The notes beneath the pieces were generated by a model that worked only from the letters and a program-made list of their open reading frames with translations, did not search any database and had not been told where the DNA came from. Positions 6,475 through 13,658 of a stretch of DNA of 15,087 nucleotides are shown here, one piece after another. This DNA is from JBMNOI01 sp050942995 (GTDB taxonomy: Bacteria > Chloroflexota > Anaerolineae > UBA1429). Numbering within the stretch: position 1 is the stretch's first letter; each line of letters begins with the position of its first letter. A program made the translations under genes and the position numbers. The stretch lies in NCBI GenBank assembly GCA_050942995.1, contig JBMNOI010000095.1:1-15087 (forward strand), in the 5' to 3' direction.

Positions 6475-7812
6475 TCAGGCTGTCGCTCCCGCCGCCTCGG
6501 CAACCTCGGCCGTCCCGGCGGCGTCGGCGGCGCGGGCCACGGCGATGCCCTCGGTCTCATTGACCCGGCTGAGCAGCAGGGCGCCCGCCACAAAGAATAC
6601 CACCAGCGAGACGATGCTCCAGCGACTGGTGCCGGCGATGGTGGCGGTGAGGCCAAAGAGCAATGGCCCGGCGATGCCGGCGAATTTGGAGCTGATGTCG
6701 AAAAAGCCGTAGAACTCGCCCGAGCGGGCTTTGGGCGTCATGGCGCCGAACAGCGAGCGGCTGAGGGCCTGGCTGCCGCCCTGCACGGTGCCCACCATGC
6801 CGGCCAGCACCCAGAAGTGCCACGCCTGGCTCATGAAATAACCGGCGATCGAAATAAGGGTGTATACGCCCAGCGCCAAAAAGATCGAGCGCTTGGTGCC
6901 CAGCCGTCTGGCCAGCGAGCCAAAGGCAAAGGTCAGAGGCACGCCGACGACCTGAGTGAGGAGTAGTGCGCCGGCCAGATCGGCGGTGCCGATGCCGATC
7001 TCGGCGCCATAGATAGTGGCCATCTTGATGATGGTGCCGATCCCGTCCGAGTAAAGCCAGAAGGCGATGAGGAACTTCCATAGCTCGCGGTAGCGACGCA
7101 CCTCGCCCAGCGTGTTGCGTAGACGAGCAAACCCGGCGCGCACCGGATTGATGCGCACCGCCCCCGCCGAGGCTGGCGGCTCGGGCACGTGGCGAAAGAT
7201 GGGGATGGAAAAGATCACCCACCACACCGCCACGCTGAGAAATGAAGCACGCACGGCGGCGCCGGAATCGGCAAAGCCAAAGGTCTCGGGCATCATGAAC
7301 CAGAGCAGGTTGATGAGCAGCAACAGGCCGCCGCCCAGATAACCCAATGCATAGCCGCGGGTCGAAACCTGGTCGATATCCTCGGGGCGGGCCACATGGG
7401 GCAGGAGCGAATCGTAAAAGATATTGGCCCCGGCGTTGCCGATGCTGGCCAGCACGTAGAATACCACGGCACCCAGCCAATCACCCTCTTGGATGAAGAA
7501 GAGCAGGCCGGTAAAGAGCACCGCCATAGCCAAAAAGCCGCGCATAAAGCGCTTTTTGGCGCCGGTATAGTCGGCGATAGCCCCCAGAACGGGGCCCAAC
7601 ACGGCCACCAGCAGCATCGCCGCCGACACCGAATAGGCCCAGATGCTGGTGGCTTGGGCCGGCGGCAGGCCCGCCGCGGCCACGCTACTGAAATAGGGCG
7701 GCAACAGCGCCGCCATAATGGTGGTGGCAAAGGCCGAATTGGCCCAGTCGTACATGCACCAGGCGTTGACGATGCGCCGGTAGGTGCGGTTGTCGGTCAG
7801 AGTGGTGGCCAT
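6475..7812 (-). CDS. UMF1-family MFS permease
   Basis: This 445-residue integral membrane protein has about 12 hydrophobic segments and belongs to the UMF1 (Atg22-like) branch of the major facilitator superfamily. Family marks are YDWANSAF at 21-28, the cytoplasmic loop DYTGAKKR at 81-88 (MFS motif A position), STRGYALGYLGGG around 150-162, and GGSQALSRSLFGAMTPKAR followed by FYGFFDISSKFAG in the second half. The tail is an alanine-rich, poorly ordered stretch. The transported substrate of bacterial UMF1 proteins is generally unknown; export or uptake of a small metabolite is possible. ATG 7812 is chosen over an in-frame ATG at 7884: AAAGGAG lies 7 bases upstream of 7812, and the longer version would overlap the promoter. 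It is transcribed away from the DeoR gene. Confidence 0.85.
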   Translation of the reverse strand: MATTLTDNRTYRRIVNAWCMYDWANSAFATTIMAALLPPYFSSVAAAGLPPAQATSIWAYSVSAAMLLVAVLGPVLGAIADYTGAKKRFMRGFLAMAVLFTGLLFFIQEGDWLGAVVFYVLASIGNAGANIFYDSLLPHVARPEDIDQVSTRGYALGYLGGGLLLLINLLWFMMPETFGFADSGAAVRASFLSVAVWWVIFSIPIFRHVPEPPASAGAVRINPVRAGFARLRNTLGEVRRYRELWKFLIAFWLYSDGIGTIIKMATIYGAEIGIGTADLAGALLLTQVVGVPLTFAFGSLARRLGTKRSIFLALGVYTLISIAGYFMSQAWHFWVLAGMVGTVQGGSQALSRSLFGAMTPKARSGEFYGFFDISSKFAGIAGPLLFGLTATIAGTSRWSIVSLVVFFVAGALLLSRVNETEGIAVARAADAAGTAEVAEAAGATA

Positions 7813-7819
7813 AGAGCGG

Positions 7820-7826
7820 CTCCTTT
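7820..7826 (-). promoter_or_regulatory. Ribosome-binding site fixing the permease start
   Basis: AAAGGAG on the minus strand, 7 bases before ATG 7812. This shortens the permease by 24 residues relative to the longest open frame. Confidence 0.8.
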
Positions 7827-7855
7827 GGCGTATCGATCGTAAACCCGATGCGCTC

Positions 7856-7884
7856 ATAGTAGACCCGGCAGAGGGCGATGTCAA
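7856..7884 (-). promoter_or_regulatory. Sigma-70 promoter of the UMF1 permease gene
   Basis: On the minus strand: perfect -35 TTGACA (7879-7884), 17-base spacer, -10 TACTAT (7856-7861, 4 of 6). Transcription should start near 7849, leaving a leader of about 37 bases with the ribosome-binding site at its end. Confidence 0.75.
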
Positions 7885-7890
7885 AGCGTG

Positions 7891-7925
7891 GGGAAAAGGA
7901 AGGCGGCGGGAGTGCTCCCGCCGCC
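7891..7925 (-). terminator. GC-rich hairpin with T-rich tail upstream of the permease promoter
   Basis: An 11-bp inverted repeat (7902-7912 with 7915-7925, GGCGGCGGGAG and its complement) is followed on the minus strand by TTCCTTTTCCCC. It lies just upstream of the permease promoter, so it cannot end the permease or deoR messages. It may block antisense or read-through transcription entering from the divergent deoR side. Confidence 0.45.
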
Positions 7926-7953
7926 CTGTGGCGATCTACTCACCGCCAGGCTT

Positions 7954-7969
7954 CCACCCTCTCCCACAT
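7954..7969. repeat. Partial copy of the REP-like element
   Basis: The 16 bases CCACCCTCTCCCACAT are identical to 6294-6309, the left arm of the REP-like hairpin on the other side of the permease gene. The right arm is missing here (ATGTGTGTC follows). It looks like a degraded copy. Confidence 0.5.
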
Positions 7970-7976
7970 GTGTGTC

Positions 7977-7988
7977 TTTAGCACTAAA
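7977..7988. promoter_or_regulatory. Short palindrome upstream of the deoR promoter
   Basis: TTTAG-CA-CTAAA is a perfect 5+5 inverted repeat in the divergent region between the permease and deoR promoters, 19 bases before the deoR -35. It is a possible protein-binding site. It is short enough to be chance. Confidence 0.3.
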
Positions 7989-8006
7989 TGCACTTACCCC
8001 GGCCGA

Positions 8007-8035
8007 TTGACGGGCGCCGCACCTCATGATACAAT
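8007..8035 (+). promoter_or_regulatory. Sigma-70 promoter of the deoR-led operon
   Basis: TTGACG (8007-8012, 5 of 6), 17-base spacer, TACAAT (8030-8035, 5 of 6), with a TG just before the -10 as in extended -10 promoters. Start of transcription is expected near 8042, about 46 bases before the deoR ATG. No comparable promoter was found in the short gaps downstream, so this one may drive everything to the window end. Confidence 0.8.
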
Positions 8036-8076
8036 CGCTTCGACAAGCGGCAGAAGGTAATCGAAAGCAAACGAAA
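8036..8076 (+). promoter_or_regulatory. Candidate DeoR-family operator (GAAA direct repeat and short inverted repeat)
   Basis: CGAAA occurs at 8062-8066 and again at 8072-8076, exactly 10 bases apart, one helical turn. GAAA/TTTC direct repeats with a 10-11 base period are typical of DeoR-family operators (the CTTTC repeats bound by AgaR are an example). CGCTT (8036-8040) and AAGCG (8045-8049) form a short inverted repeat over the transcription start. Both lie between the promoter and the start codon, well placed for autorepression. Binding is inferred. Confidence 0.45.
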
Positions 8077-8087
8077 TATTGAGGGCC

Positions 8088-8870
8088 ATGTCGCGTCGAC
8101 TGTATCGCCGGGAGCGCCTGGATGCCATCGTCCGTCGGTTGGAAGAGACGGGCTATATCTCGGTGACCGAGCTGAGCGAGATATTTGACGTCTCAGCGGT
8201 GACGGTGCGCGGCGATCTGGCTCTGCTGGAATCGGCCGGGTATCTGGTGCGCACCCATGGCGGCGCGCTACCCATCGATCTGAGCGACAGCGCCCTTTCC
8301 TTCTCGGTGCGACAGCGCGCTCAGGCCGAGCTCAAGGCCCGCATCGGCGCCGCCGCCGCCGAGCTCGTCACCGATGGCGAGGCCATTGTGCTGGATGCCA
8401 GCACCACCTCGTGGCATGTGGCCCGCTGTTTGCTGTCTCGCCATGACCTCACTGTGTTTACCACCGGCCTCTATGTGGCGCTGGAACTCTTGCGCGCCCC
8501 CGGTATCTCGGTCATAATCCCCGGAGGCCCCGTGTGGCGCGAGGCGGCGTCCGTCATCGATTCGCCCCAGGGCGATGTGGAGCGGCTGCTGGCCCGGGGC
8601 AACCTGCGTGTGGGCTTTTTCGGCGGGCGCGGCCTTACGCTGCAAGAGGGCCTGACCGACGCCAACCCCACCGAGGTGGAACTCAAGCGGCGCCTCATGG
8701 CCGCCGTGCGTGAGGTGAATGTGGTGCTGGATTCGACCAAGCTGGGCAAGGTGGCCTTTGCCCCCTTTGCTCCCATCGACTCGATTCATCGCCTGATTAC
8801 GGATCGGGGCGCGCCGAACGATCTCGTCGACGCGTTGCGTGATCGTGGTATCGAGGTGATTCTGGCCTAG
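8088..8870 (+). CDS. DeoR-family transcriptional regulator of sugar metabolism
   Basis: The 260-residue protein has the two-domain DeoR layout. The N-terminal winged helix-turn-helix (about residues 8-60) contains ISVTELSEIFDVSAVTVRGDL and the family's THGGA turn at 56-60. The C-terminal sensor, an isomerase-like fold that binds a phosphorylated sugar, has the DAST phosphate loop at 103-106, EGLTDANPTEVELKR around 187-201 and the conserved DSTKLGKVAF at 215-224. Such proteins usually repress a sugar operon until a sugar phosphate binds. It heads a run of six same-strand genes for sugar-phosphate metabolism, its probable targets. The ATG at 8088 has GAGGG only about 2-3 bases upstream, which is close; an in-frame TTG at 8079 is an alternative with no clear site. 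Confidence 0.9.
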   Translation: MSRRLYRRERLDAIVRRLEETGYISVTELSEIFDVSAVTVRGDLALLESAGYLVRTHGGALPIDLSDSALSFSVRQRAQAELKARIGAAAAELVTDGEAIVLDASTTSWHVARCLLSRHDLTVFTTGLYVALELLRAPGISVIIPGGPVWREAASVIDSPQGDVERLLARGNLRVGFFGGRGLTLQEGLTDANPTEVELKRRLMAAVREVNVVLDSTKLGKVAFAPFAPIDSIHRLITDRGAPNDLVDALRDRGIEVILA

Positions 8871-8926
8871 ACATATTTCCCCGGCGCGCCTGCAGGGCGC
8901 CCAGTCTATCACACAAAGGAGGCATC

Positions 8927-10159
8927 ATGGCGGCGTGGCAGAAGGCTTATGACGTGCTGGTCGACGATCTGACGGCTCGCGGCGTGGATGTGCAGGGCGT
9001 CCTGGACGCTCTCAAAGCACAGCGTATCGAGACCCCATCGTGGGGCTATGGCGATTCGGGAACTCGCTTCAAAGTATTCAAGCAGGCCGGCGCGGCGCGT
9101 ACCGTCTATGAAAAGCTGGCCGATGCCGCTCAGGTGCACAAGTACACCGGCGTGGCCCCCTCGGTGGCGCTCCATATCCCCTGGGATAAAGTGGACGACT
9201 ATGCCGCGTTGCGCGAGTACGCCGAGTCGCTCGGGCTGACGCTGGGCGCCATCAACCCCAACCTGTTCCAGGATGATGAGTACAAACTCGGCAGCCTCAC
9301 CCATGCCGACGCGGCCGTGCGTCGCCGGGCGATAGACCATATGCTCGAATGTGTCGAGATCGCCCGGACCGTCGGCTCTGAGGTCATCAGCCTGTGGCTG
9401 GCCGACGGCACCAACTATCCCGGCCAGGATAATATCCGCCGGCGCAAGCACCGCCTGGTCGAGAGCCTGACCGAGGTATATGCCGCCATGCCCGCCCCGA
9501 TGCGCCTGCTGGTCGAGTACAAGTTCTTCGAGCCGGCGTTCTATCACACCGATCTGGGCGACTGGGGTATGGCCCTGCTCACCTGCCAGAAATTGGGCGA
9601 GCGCGCTCAGGTGCTGGTGGATCTGGGGCATCATCCTCTGGGCACCAATATCGAGCAGATCGTCGCCCTCCTCATCGACGAGGGCCGGCTGGGTGGGTTC
9701 CACTTTAACTCGAAAAAATTTGCCGACGATGACCTCACCGTGGGCTCGATCAATCCCTACGAGCTGTTCCTCATCTTTAACGAGCTCATCGACGGCGAGC
9801 GAGATCCATCGGTCGAGATGAACGTGGCCTATATGATCGACCAGAGCCACAACATCAAGCCCAAGATCGAGGCCACCATCCAGTCGGTGATGAACGTGCA
9901 GGTCGCCTACGCGCAGGCCTTGCTTATCGACCGGCAGGCGCTGGCCGAGGCCCAGCAGGCCGGTGACACGGTGCGCGCCGAGCAGGTGCTGCTGGATGCC
10001 TATCGCACTGACGTGCGTCCGCTGCTGGCCGCTGTGCGCGAGCAGATGGGGCTGGATCCGGACCCGCTGGCCGCATACAAGGCCAGTGGCTATTTCGAAA
10101 AGGTCTGTGCCGAGCGCCAGCCAGAGGGCGGTAGCGCATCGGGCTATCCCGGCGCCTGA
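8927..10159 (+). CDS. rhaI: L-rhamnose isomerase family (RhaI, Pseudomonas stutzeri type)
   Basis: This 410-residue TIM-barrel isomerase resembles the broad-specificity L-rhamnose isomerase of P. stutzeri (about 430 residues). It would convert an aldose such as L-rhamnose, L-mannose or D-allose to its ketose. The metal site is recognisable: E197 in LLVEYKFFEP, D232 in VLVDLGHHPLGTN, H259 in GGFHFNSKKFADDDL and D305 in MIDQSHNIKPKIE. SLHIPWD-like ALHIPWDKVD (81-90) holds the catalytic-site His83. The ATG at 8927 has a strong AAAGGAGG 4 bases upstream. It follows the DeoR gene by 56 bases. The other RhaI-pathway marker, an FGGY rhamnulokinase, is absent from the window and the downstream genes are hexitol-phosphate enzymes, so the real substrate may not be L-rhamnose. 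Confidence 0.82.
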   Translation: MAAWQKAYDVLVDDLTARGVDVQGVLDALKAQRIETPSWGYGDSGTRFKVFKQAGAARTVYEKLADAAQVHKYTGVAPSVALHIPWDKVDDYAALREYAESLGLTLGAINPNLFQDDEYKLGSLTHADAAVRRRAIDHMLECVEIARTVGSEVISLWLADGTNYPGQDNIRRRKHRLVESLTEVYAAMPAPMRLLVEYKFFEPAFYHTDLGDWGMALLTCQKLGERAQVLVDLGHHPLGTNIEQIVALLIDEGRLGGFHFNSKKFADDDLTVGSINPYELFLIFNELIDGERDPSVEMNVAYMIDQSHNIKPKIEATIQSVMNVQVAYAQALLIDRQALAEAQQAGDTVRAEQVLLDAYRTDVRPLLAAVREQMGLDPDPLAAYKASGYFEKVCAERQPEGGSASGYPGA

Positions 10160-10170
10160 CGCGGTATCGA

Positions 10171-10205
10171 TCACCTTCCCGGGGTCGTCGATCTCTGGAA
10201 GGTGA
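10171..10205 (+). repeat. Inverted repeat before the class II aldolase gene
   Basis: TCACCTTCC (10171-10179) and GGAAGGTGA (10197-10205) form a perfect 9-bp inverted repeat around a 17-base spacer in the 62-base gap after rhaI. The right arm extends to TCTGGAAGGTGA (10194-10205), identical to 4961-4972. It may fold in the mRNA or bind a regulator. The right arm is too far (16 bases) from ATG 10222 to be its ribosome-binding site. Confidence 0.4.
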
Positions 10206-10221
10206 ATATAAGGCCACATAC

Positions 10222-11010
10222 ATGACGGAGACTATTCTTACCATGGCTGATGAAAACGAAATCCTGCGACAACTCGTCGACATGTCTAACGAACTGGGCC
10301 GCCCGGAGCGCGATCTGGTCATTTTGGGCGAGGGCAACACCTCGGCTGACTGCGGCGACGGCACCTTCTGGGTCAAGGGCAGCGGTAGCGAGCTGCGTAC
10401 CATCACCGCTGACGGATTTGTGCGTCTGTGGGCCGAGCCGATATGCGCCCTGGCCGACGGCGGCCCCCTGAGCGATGACGAGCTCAAAGAGGCCCTGGAT
10501 GCCGCCAAAGTCGACGCCAGCGTGTCCCGGCGACCTTCGGTAGAGACGGTATTGCACGCTCTGGCCCTGACCGAGATGGGGGCGCGCTATGTGGCCCACA
10601 CCCACCCTGTGGCGGTCAATGTGCTGATGTGCTCCATGCAGGGGCCCGAGGCCTTTGCCGGGCGCATCTTCCCCGACGAGATCGTCGTCTGCGGGCCGGC
10701 GCCGGCCTATGTGCCCTATACCGATCCGGGGCTGCCCCTGGCCCGCGTCGTGCGCGACACCTATCGCCGCTACGCCGACACCTGGGGCGTCGTGCCCAAG
10801 GTGATTCTCATGCAGAACCACGGCATGATCGCCCTGGGCTCTTCCCCGCGTGAGGTGGATAGTATCACCGCCATGTTTGTCAAGACCTGCCGCATCCTGG
10901 CGGGCACCTATGCTCTGGGCGGACCTCATTTCCTGACTGAAGAGCATATGCAACGCATCTATACACGACCGGAGGAGGCCTACCGCCGTAAGGCGCTCAA
11001 ACTGGACTGA
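10222..11010 (+). CDS. Class II (zinc) aldolase family protein, rhamnulose/fuculose-phosphate aldolase-like
   Basis: The 262-residue protein is a class II aldolase/adducin-fold enzyme. Seen motifs are GEGNTS at 36-41, KGSGSELR at 52-59, E108 in PSVETVLH (position of the catalytic glutamate of fuculose-phosphate aldolase), the zinc ligands H126 and H128 in VAHTHPVAVN, and H200 in MQNHGMIALG. The family cleaves ketose-1-phosphates to dihydroxyacetone phosphate and an aldehyde, or epimerises pentose phosphates; the glutamate supports an aldolase. In RhaI-type loci a similar domain is often fused to a short-chain dehydrogenase; here the dehydrogenase (12818-13615) is a separate gene. ATG 10222 has only a weak AAGG at 10210-10213; an in-frame ATG at 10243 is less likely. 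It lies 44 bases before the next gene. Confidence 0.8.
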   Translation: MTETILTMADENEILRQLVDMSNELGRPERDLVILGEGNTSADCGDGTFWVKGSGSELRTITADGFVRLWAEPICALADGGPLSDDELKEALDAAKVDASVSRRPSVETVLHALALTEMGARYVAHTHPVAVNVLMCSMQGPEAFAGRIFPDEIVVCGPAPAYVPYTDPGLPLARVVRDTYRRYADTWGVVPKVILMQNHGMIALGSSPREVDSITAMFVKTCRILAGTYALGGPHFLTEEHMQRIYTRPEEAYRRKALKLD

Positions 11011-11054
11011 GGCTTGGATGTGTCTGCCTCACCTGTGCGGCAAGGAGAGATCAC

Positions 11055-12818
11055 ATGAACGCTAACACGACGCAAAAGCCGACGGCTCACCGCGGGGCAG
11101 AGAATCCTCTTCCCGGGCGCTACTTGCTCTGGCCCCTGTATGGCGCCGGCATGGAGAACCTGGGAGTGGACGATAGGCCCATCGAGGTGGACATGCCCGT
11201 CTGTGGCCCTGATCAACTGCTGGTGCGCCACGATGCTGTGGGCCTCTGCTTCTCGGACACCAAGATCATCACTGCCGGAGAAAATCATCCTCGCATCCAG
11301 GGGCGCAATATGCGGATCGATCCGGTGGTGATGGGCCACGAAGTGGCCATGACGGTGATGCAGGTGGGCGAGAACCTGGGCGATCGATACAAGCCGGGCG
11401 AGCGATTTATCATCCAGGCCGATATCTATTACAAGGGTGTGGGGATGGCCTACGGCTATATGCTGCAGGGCGGTCTCTCGCAGTACAACCTGATCGGCCC
11501 CGAAGTGCTGGAGGGCGATGAGGGCTCTTATCTGCTGTCTGTGAAGGACACCATGGGGCATGCTCAGGCCGCTCTTACCGAGCCCTGGGCCTGTGTGGTG
11601 GCCTCGTACGAGGTGGTGTATCGTTCGGCCTGGAAGCCGGGCGGCGCCGTCCTGGTGGTGGCCGGGCCGGGGGCCACGGGTGAGTATGACCTGGGGGCGC
11701 CCTACACCTCGGGACGGGGGCCCGCGCAGGTAGTGACGTTGGGCGTGGGCGGAACATTACCGGCCCGGTTGCGCGAATGCGCCGCTGCAGACGGCTTTGC
11801 GTTGACCGAACTGGGCGCGTATGACGAGGGCACTCTGGCACAGGCCGTCGAGGCCGTCGGCGGAGGCAGCTTTGACGACGTGGTGATGCTGGGCGCCGAT
11901 CCGGCGCTCTACGAGGCGCTGGAGCCGCTGGCCGCCAGGGGCGCCGTGCTGAACATGGTGGGCGCCGATGCCCTCAAAGGCACCGTGCAGGTGGATGTGG
12001 GCCGGCTGCACTATGACGGGCTGAGCCTCATCGGCACCGTCGATCGCACCATCGCCACCGCCTATCGCCCGGTGCGCACCGAGCTCGAGCCTGGCGGCAA
12101 GGCCGCGTTTCTGGGCGCGGCGGGCCCCATGGGACAGATGCATGTGCAGCGGGCGCTGCAGGCCGCTCAGGGGCCGTCGTTGCTGGTGGCCACCAGCCGC
12201 ACCGACGTACGGCTGAAGGTGTTGGGCGAGAAATTCGCCCGGTTAATCGAGGACAAGCGCGAGACCACTCGCTTTGAAATGCAGGTTCCGGCGCGGGGGC
12301 AATCGTTTTCCGAGTTCTACGCCGGGTTGATGGAGCTGACCGGCGGCACCGGCTATGACGATATCGTCGTTCTGGCGCCCAGCGCCGAAGTGCTGGCCGA
12401 GGCCGCGAACATGCTGGCTCCCGGCGGCGTGATGAACATCTTTGCCGGACTGCCGCGGGGCACCAAAGCGCCGATCGACCTGAAAGGCATCGTCGTTCAC
12501 GGCGTGCGCTTTACCGGCACCAGCGGATCGTCGATCCGTGACTTGCGCTCTGTGCTCGACGAGGCCGAGGCGGGCCGGCTCGATCCCAACCTGTCGGTGG
12601 TGGCCGTGTCGGGGTTGAACGACGCCAAAAAGGGTCTGGAGGGGGTGATGCACCAGGCGTTTCCGGGCAAGGTCGTCGTCTATCCCCAGATCGTCGATTT
12701 CCCGCTGACGGCGCTGCCGGATCTGGCCGACGTGCTCCCCTCTGTCTATGCCAAACTCGGCCCCAACCACTCGTGGACCGTCGAGGCCGAGGCCGCGTTT
12801 CTCGAGGAGTTGCTGTAA
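11055..12818 (+). CDS. Large zinc-dependent MDR dehydrogenase, SorE (L-sorbose-1-phosphate reductase)-like, with extra Rossmann-like module
   Basis: This 587-residue protein is a medium-chain dehydrogenase. The GroES-like part (about 45-190) holds a likely catalytic zinc site: C65 in GLCFSD, H95-E96 in VMGHEV and E176 in LTEPWAC. The four-cysteine structural-zinc loop is absent. The end (345-550) resembles SorE-type enzymes: GAAGPMG at 354-360, then YDDIVVLAPSAEVLAEA, a NIFAGLPRG turn, and GTSGSSIRDL. SorE reduces L-sorbose-1-phosphate to glucitol-6-phosphate, the substrate of the next gene's product. Between these parts, about residues 195-340 form another Rossmann-like unit (GPGATG at 204-209, FDDVVMLGADPALYEAL) that mirrors the later one. 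This makes the protein about 170 residues longer than SorE. AAGGAG lies 7 bases before ATG 11055. Its stop overlaps the next start (TAATG), so the two are translationally coupled. Confidence 0.8.
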   Translation: MNANTTQKPTAHRGAENPLPGRYLLWPLYGAGMENLGVDDRPIEVDMPVCGPDQLLVRHDAVGLCFSDTKIITAGENHPRIQGRNMRIDPVVMGHEVAMTVMQVGENLGDRYKPGERFIIQADIYYKGVGMAYGYMLQGGLSQYNLIGPEVLEGDEGSYLLSVKDTMGHAQAALTEPWACVVASYEVVYRSAWKPGGAVLVVAGPGATGEYDLGAPYTSGRGPAQVVTLGVGGTLPARLRECAAADGFALTELGAYDEGTLAQAVEAVGGGSFDDVVMLGADPALYEALEPLAARGAVLNMVGADALKGTVQVDVGRLHYDGLSLIGTVDRTIATAYRPVRTELEPGGKAAFLGAAGPMGQMHVQRALQAAQGPSLLVATSRTDVRLKVLGEKFARLIEDKRETTRFEMQVPARGQSFSEFYAGLMELTGGTGYDDIVVLAPSAEVLAEAANMLAPGGVMNIFAGLPRGTKAPIDLKGIVVHGVRFTGTSGSSIRDLRSVLDEAEAGRLDPNLSVVAVSGLNDAKKGLEGVMHQAFPGKVVVYPQIVDFPLTALPDLADVLPSVYAKLGPNHSWTVEAEAAFLEELL

Positions 12819-13615
12819 TGAGCGACTGCCGCCGTTTGATCGATCGCGTCGCCATCGTCACCGGCGCCGCCCAGGGGCTGGGCGAGGCCCTGGCGCATCG
12901 TCTGGGGCGAGAGGGCGCCCACGTGGTGGTGACCGATGTCGATGTCGAAAAAGCTCGGGGGGTGGCCGGTGCCATCGCCGCCGAGTATGGCGTGCGTACC
13001 TCTGCCCTGTACTGCGATGTGACCGATACCGAGGGCTGTGACGTGGTGGTGACGCAAACCGTCGATACCTTTGGGCGGCTCGATGTCCTGGTGGCGAACG
13101 CCGGCATCCTTTTTGCCGGCGCCATCGACGAGATCGATCCCGCCCGCTGGAAAAAGGTGATCGAGGTGAACCTGGTGGGCTATTTCAATATCGCCCGTCC
13201 CGCCGCCCGGGTGATGAAGGCTCAAAAGAGCGGCTCCATCATCCAGATCAATTCCAAGTCGGGCAAAAAGGGTTCGGCCAAGAACTCGGCATACGCCACC
13301 AGCAAGTTCGGCGGCATCGGCCTCACCCAGAGTCTGGCGCTGGAATTGGCCGAGTATGGCGTGCGTGTAAACTCGATCTGCCCCGGTAATCTGCTGGATT
13401 CCCCTTTATGGGTGGATAGCCTCTACTCGCAGTATGCCAAACGCTGGGGGATTACAGAGGAAGAGGTACGCCGGCGGTATCTCGACCAGGTGCCCATGGG
13501 GCGCGGCTGTAGCTATGATGATGTGGCCAACGTGATGGTGTTCCTCGCCTCGGACGAATCATCGTACATGACCGGCCAGGGCATCAATGTGACCGGCGGC
13601 CAGCAGCTGGTATAG
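12818..13615 (+). CDS. srlD: Sorbitol-6-phosphate 2-dehydrogenase (short-chain dehydrogenase)
   Basis: The 265-residue SDR resembles E. coli SrlD closely, particularly in its second half: INSKSGKKGSAKNSAYATSK, then KFGGIGLTQSLALELAEYG, GNLLDSP, a short D-Q-V-P-x-x-R-G-C segment and the closing INVTGGQ. It should oxidise D-glucitol-6-phosphate to fructose-6-phosphate with NAD. The cofactor motif is TGAAQGLG (15-22), Asp40 favours NAD, NAG is at 94-96 and the catalytic set is S146, Y159, K163. The ATG at 12818 overlaps the stop of the SorE-like gene by one base. A longer frame from 12773 would read 45 bases into that gene and adds nothing conserved. In enterobacteria srlD sits beside PTS genes; none are here. 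Confidence 0.88.
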   Translation: MSDCRRLIDRVAIVTGAAQGLGEALAHRLGREGAHVVVTDVDVEKARGVAGAIAAEYGVRTSALYCDVTDTEGCDVVVTQTVDTFGRLDVLVANAGILFAGAIDEIDPARWKKVIEVNLVGYFNIARPAARVMKAQKSGSIIQINSKSGKKGSAKNSAYATSKFGGIGLTQSLALELAEYGVRVNSICPGNLLDSPLWVDSLYSQYAKRWGITEEEVRRRYLDQVPMGRGCSYDDVANVMVFLASDESSYMTGQGINVTGGQQLV

Positions 13616-13658
13616 GGGGCCGTCACCGGGTGATCATGCGATAGACTCGAGGACGTGA

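Noticed and set aside
8883..8901. GGCGC/GCGCC inverted repeat between deoR and rhaI, considered as a terminator.
   Set aside because: Only 5 bp, GC-rich by background, no T-run, and the genes on either side look co-transcribed.
8909..10219. 436-codon minus-strand open frame over rhaI.
   Set aside because: Length is impressive, but the plus strand encodes a complete isomerase with all metal ligands, and the antisense product matches nothing recognisable.
8927..11010. A conventional L-rhamnose catabolic operon.
   Set aside because: RhaI and a class II aldolase fit, but there is no rhamnulokinase or lactaldehyde dehydrogenase, and the following genes are hexitol-phosphate enzymes, so the rhamnose label was not applied to the whole cluster.
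13622..13632. TCACC-G-GGTGA palindrome between srlD and mtlD, considered as an operator related to the TCACCTTCC repeats.
   Set aside because: It shares only the TCACC/GGTGA ends, lacks the TTCC/GGAA core and is short; a chance match is likely.
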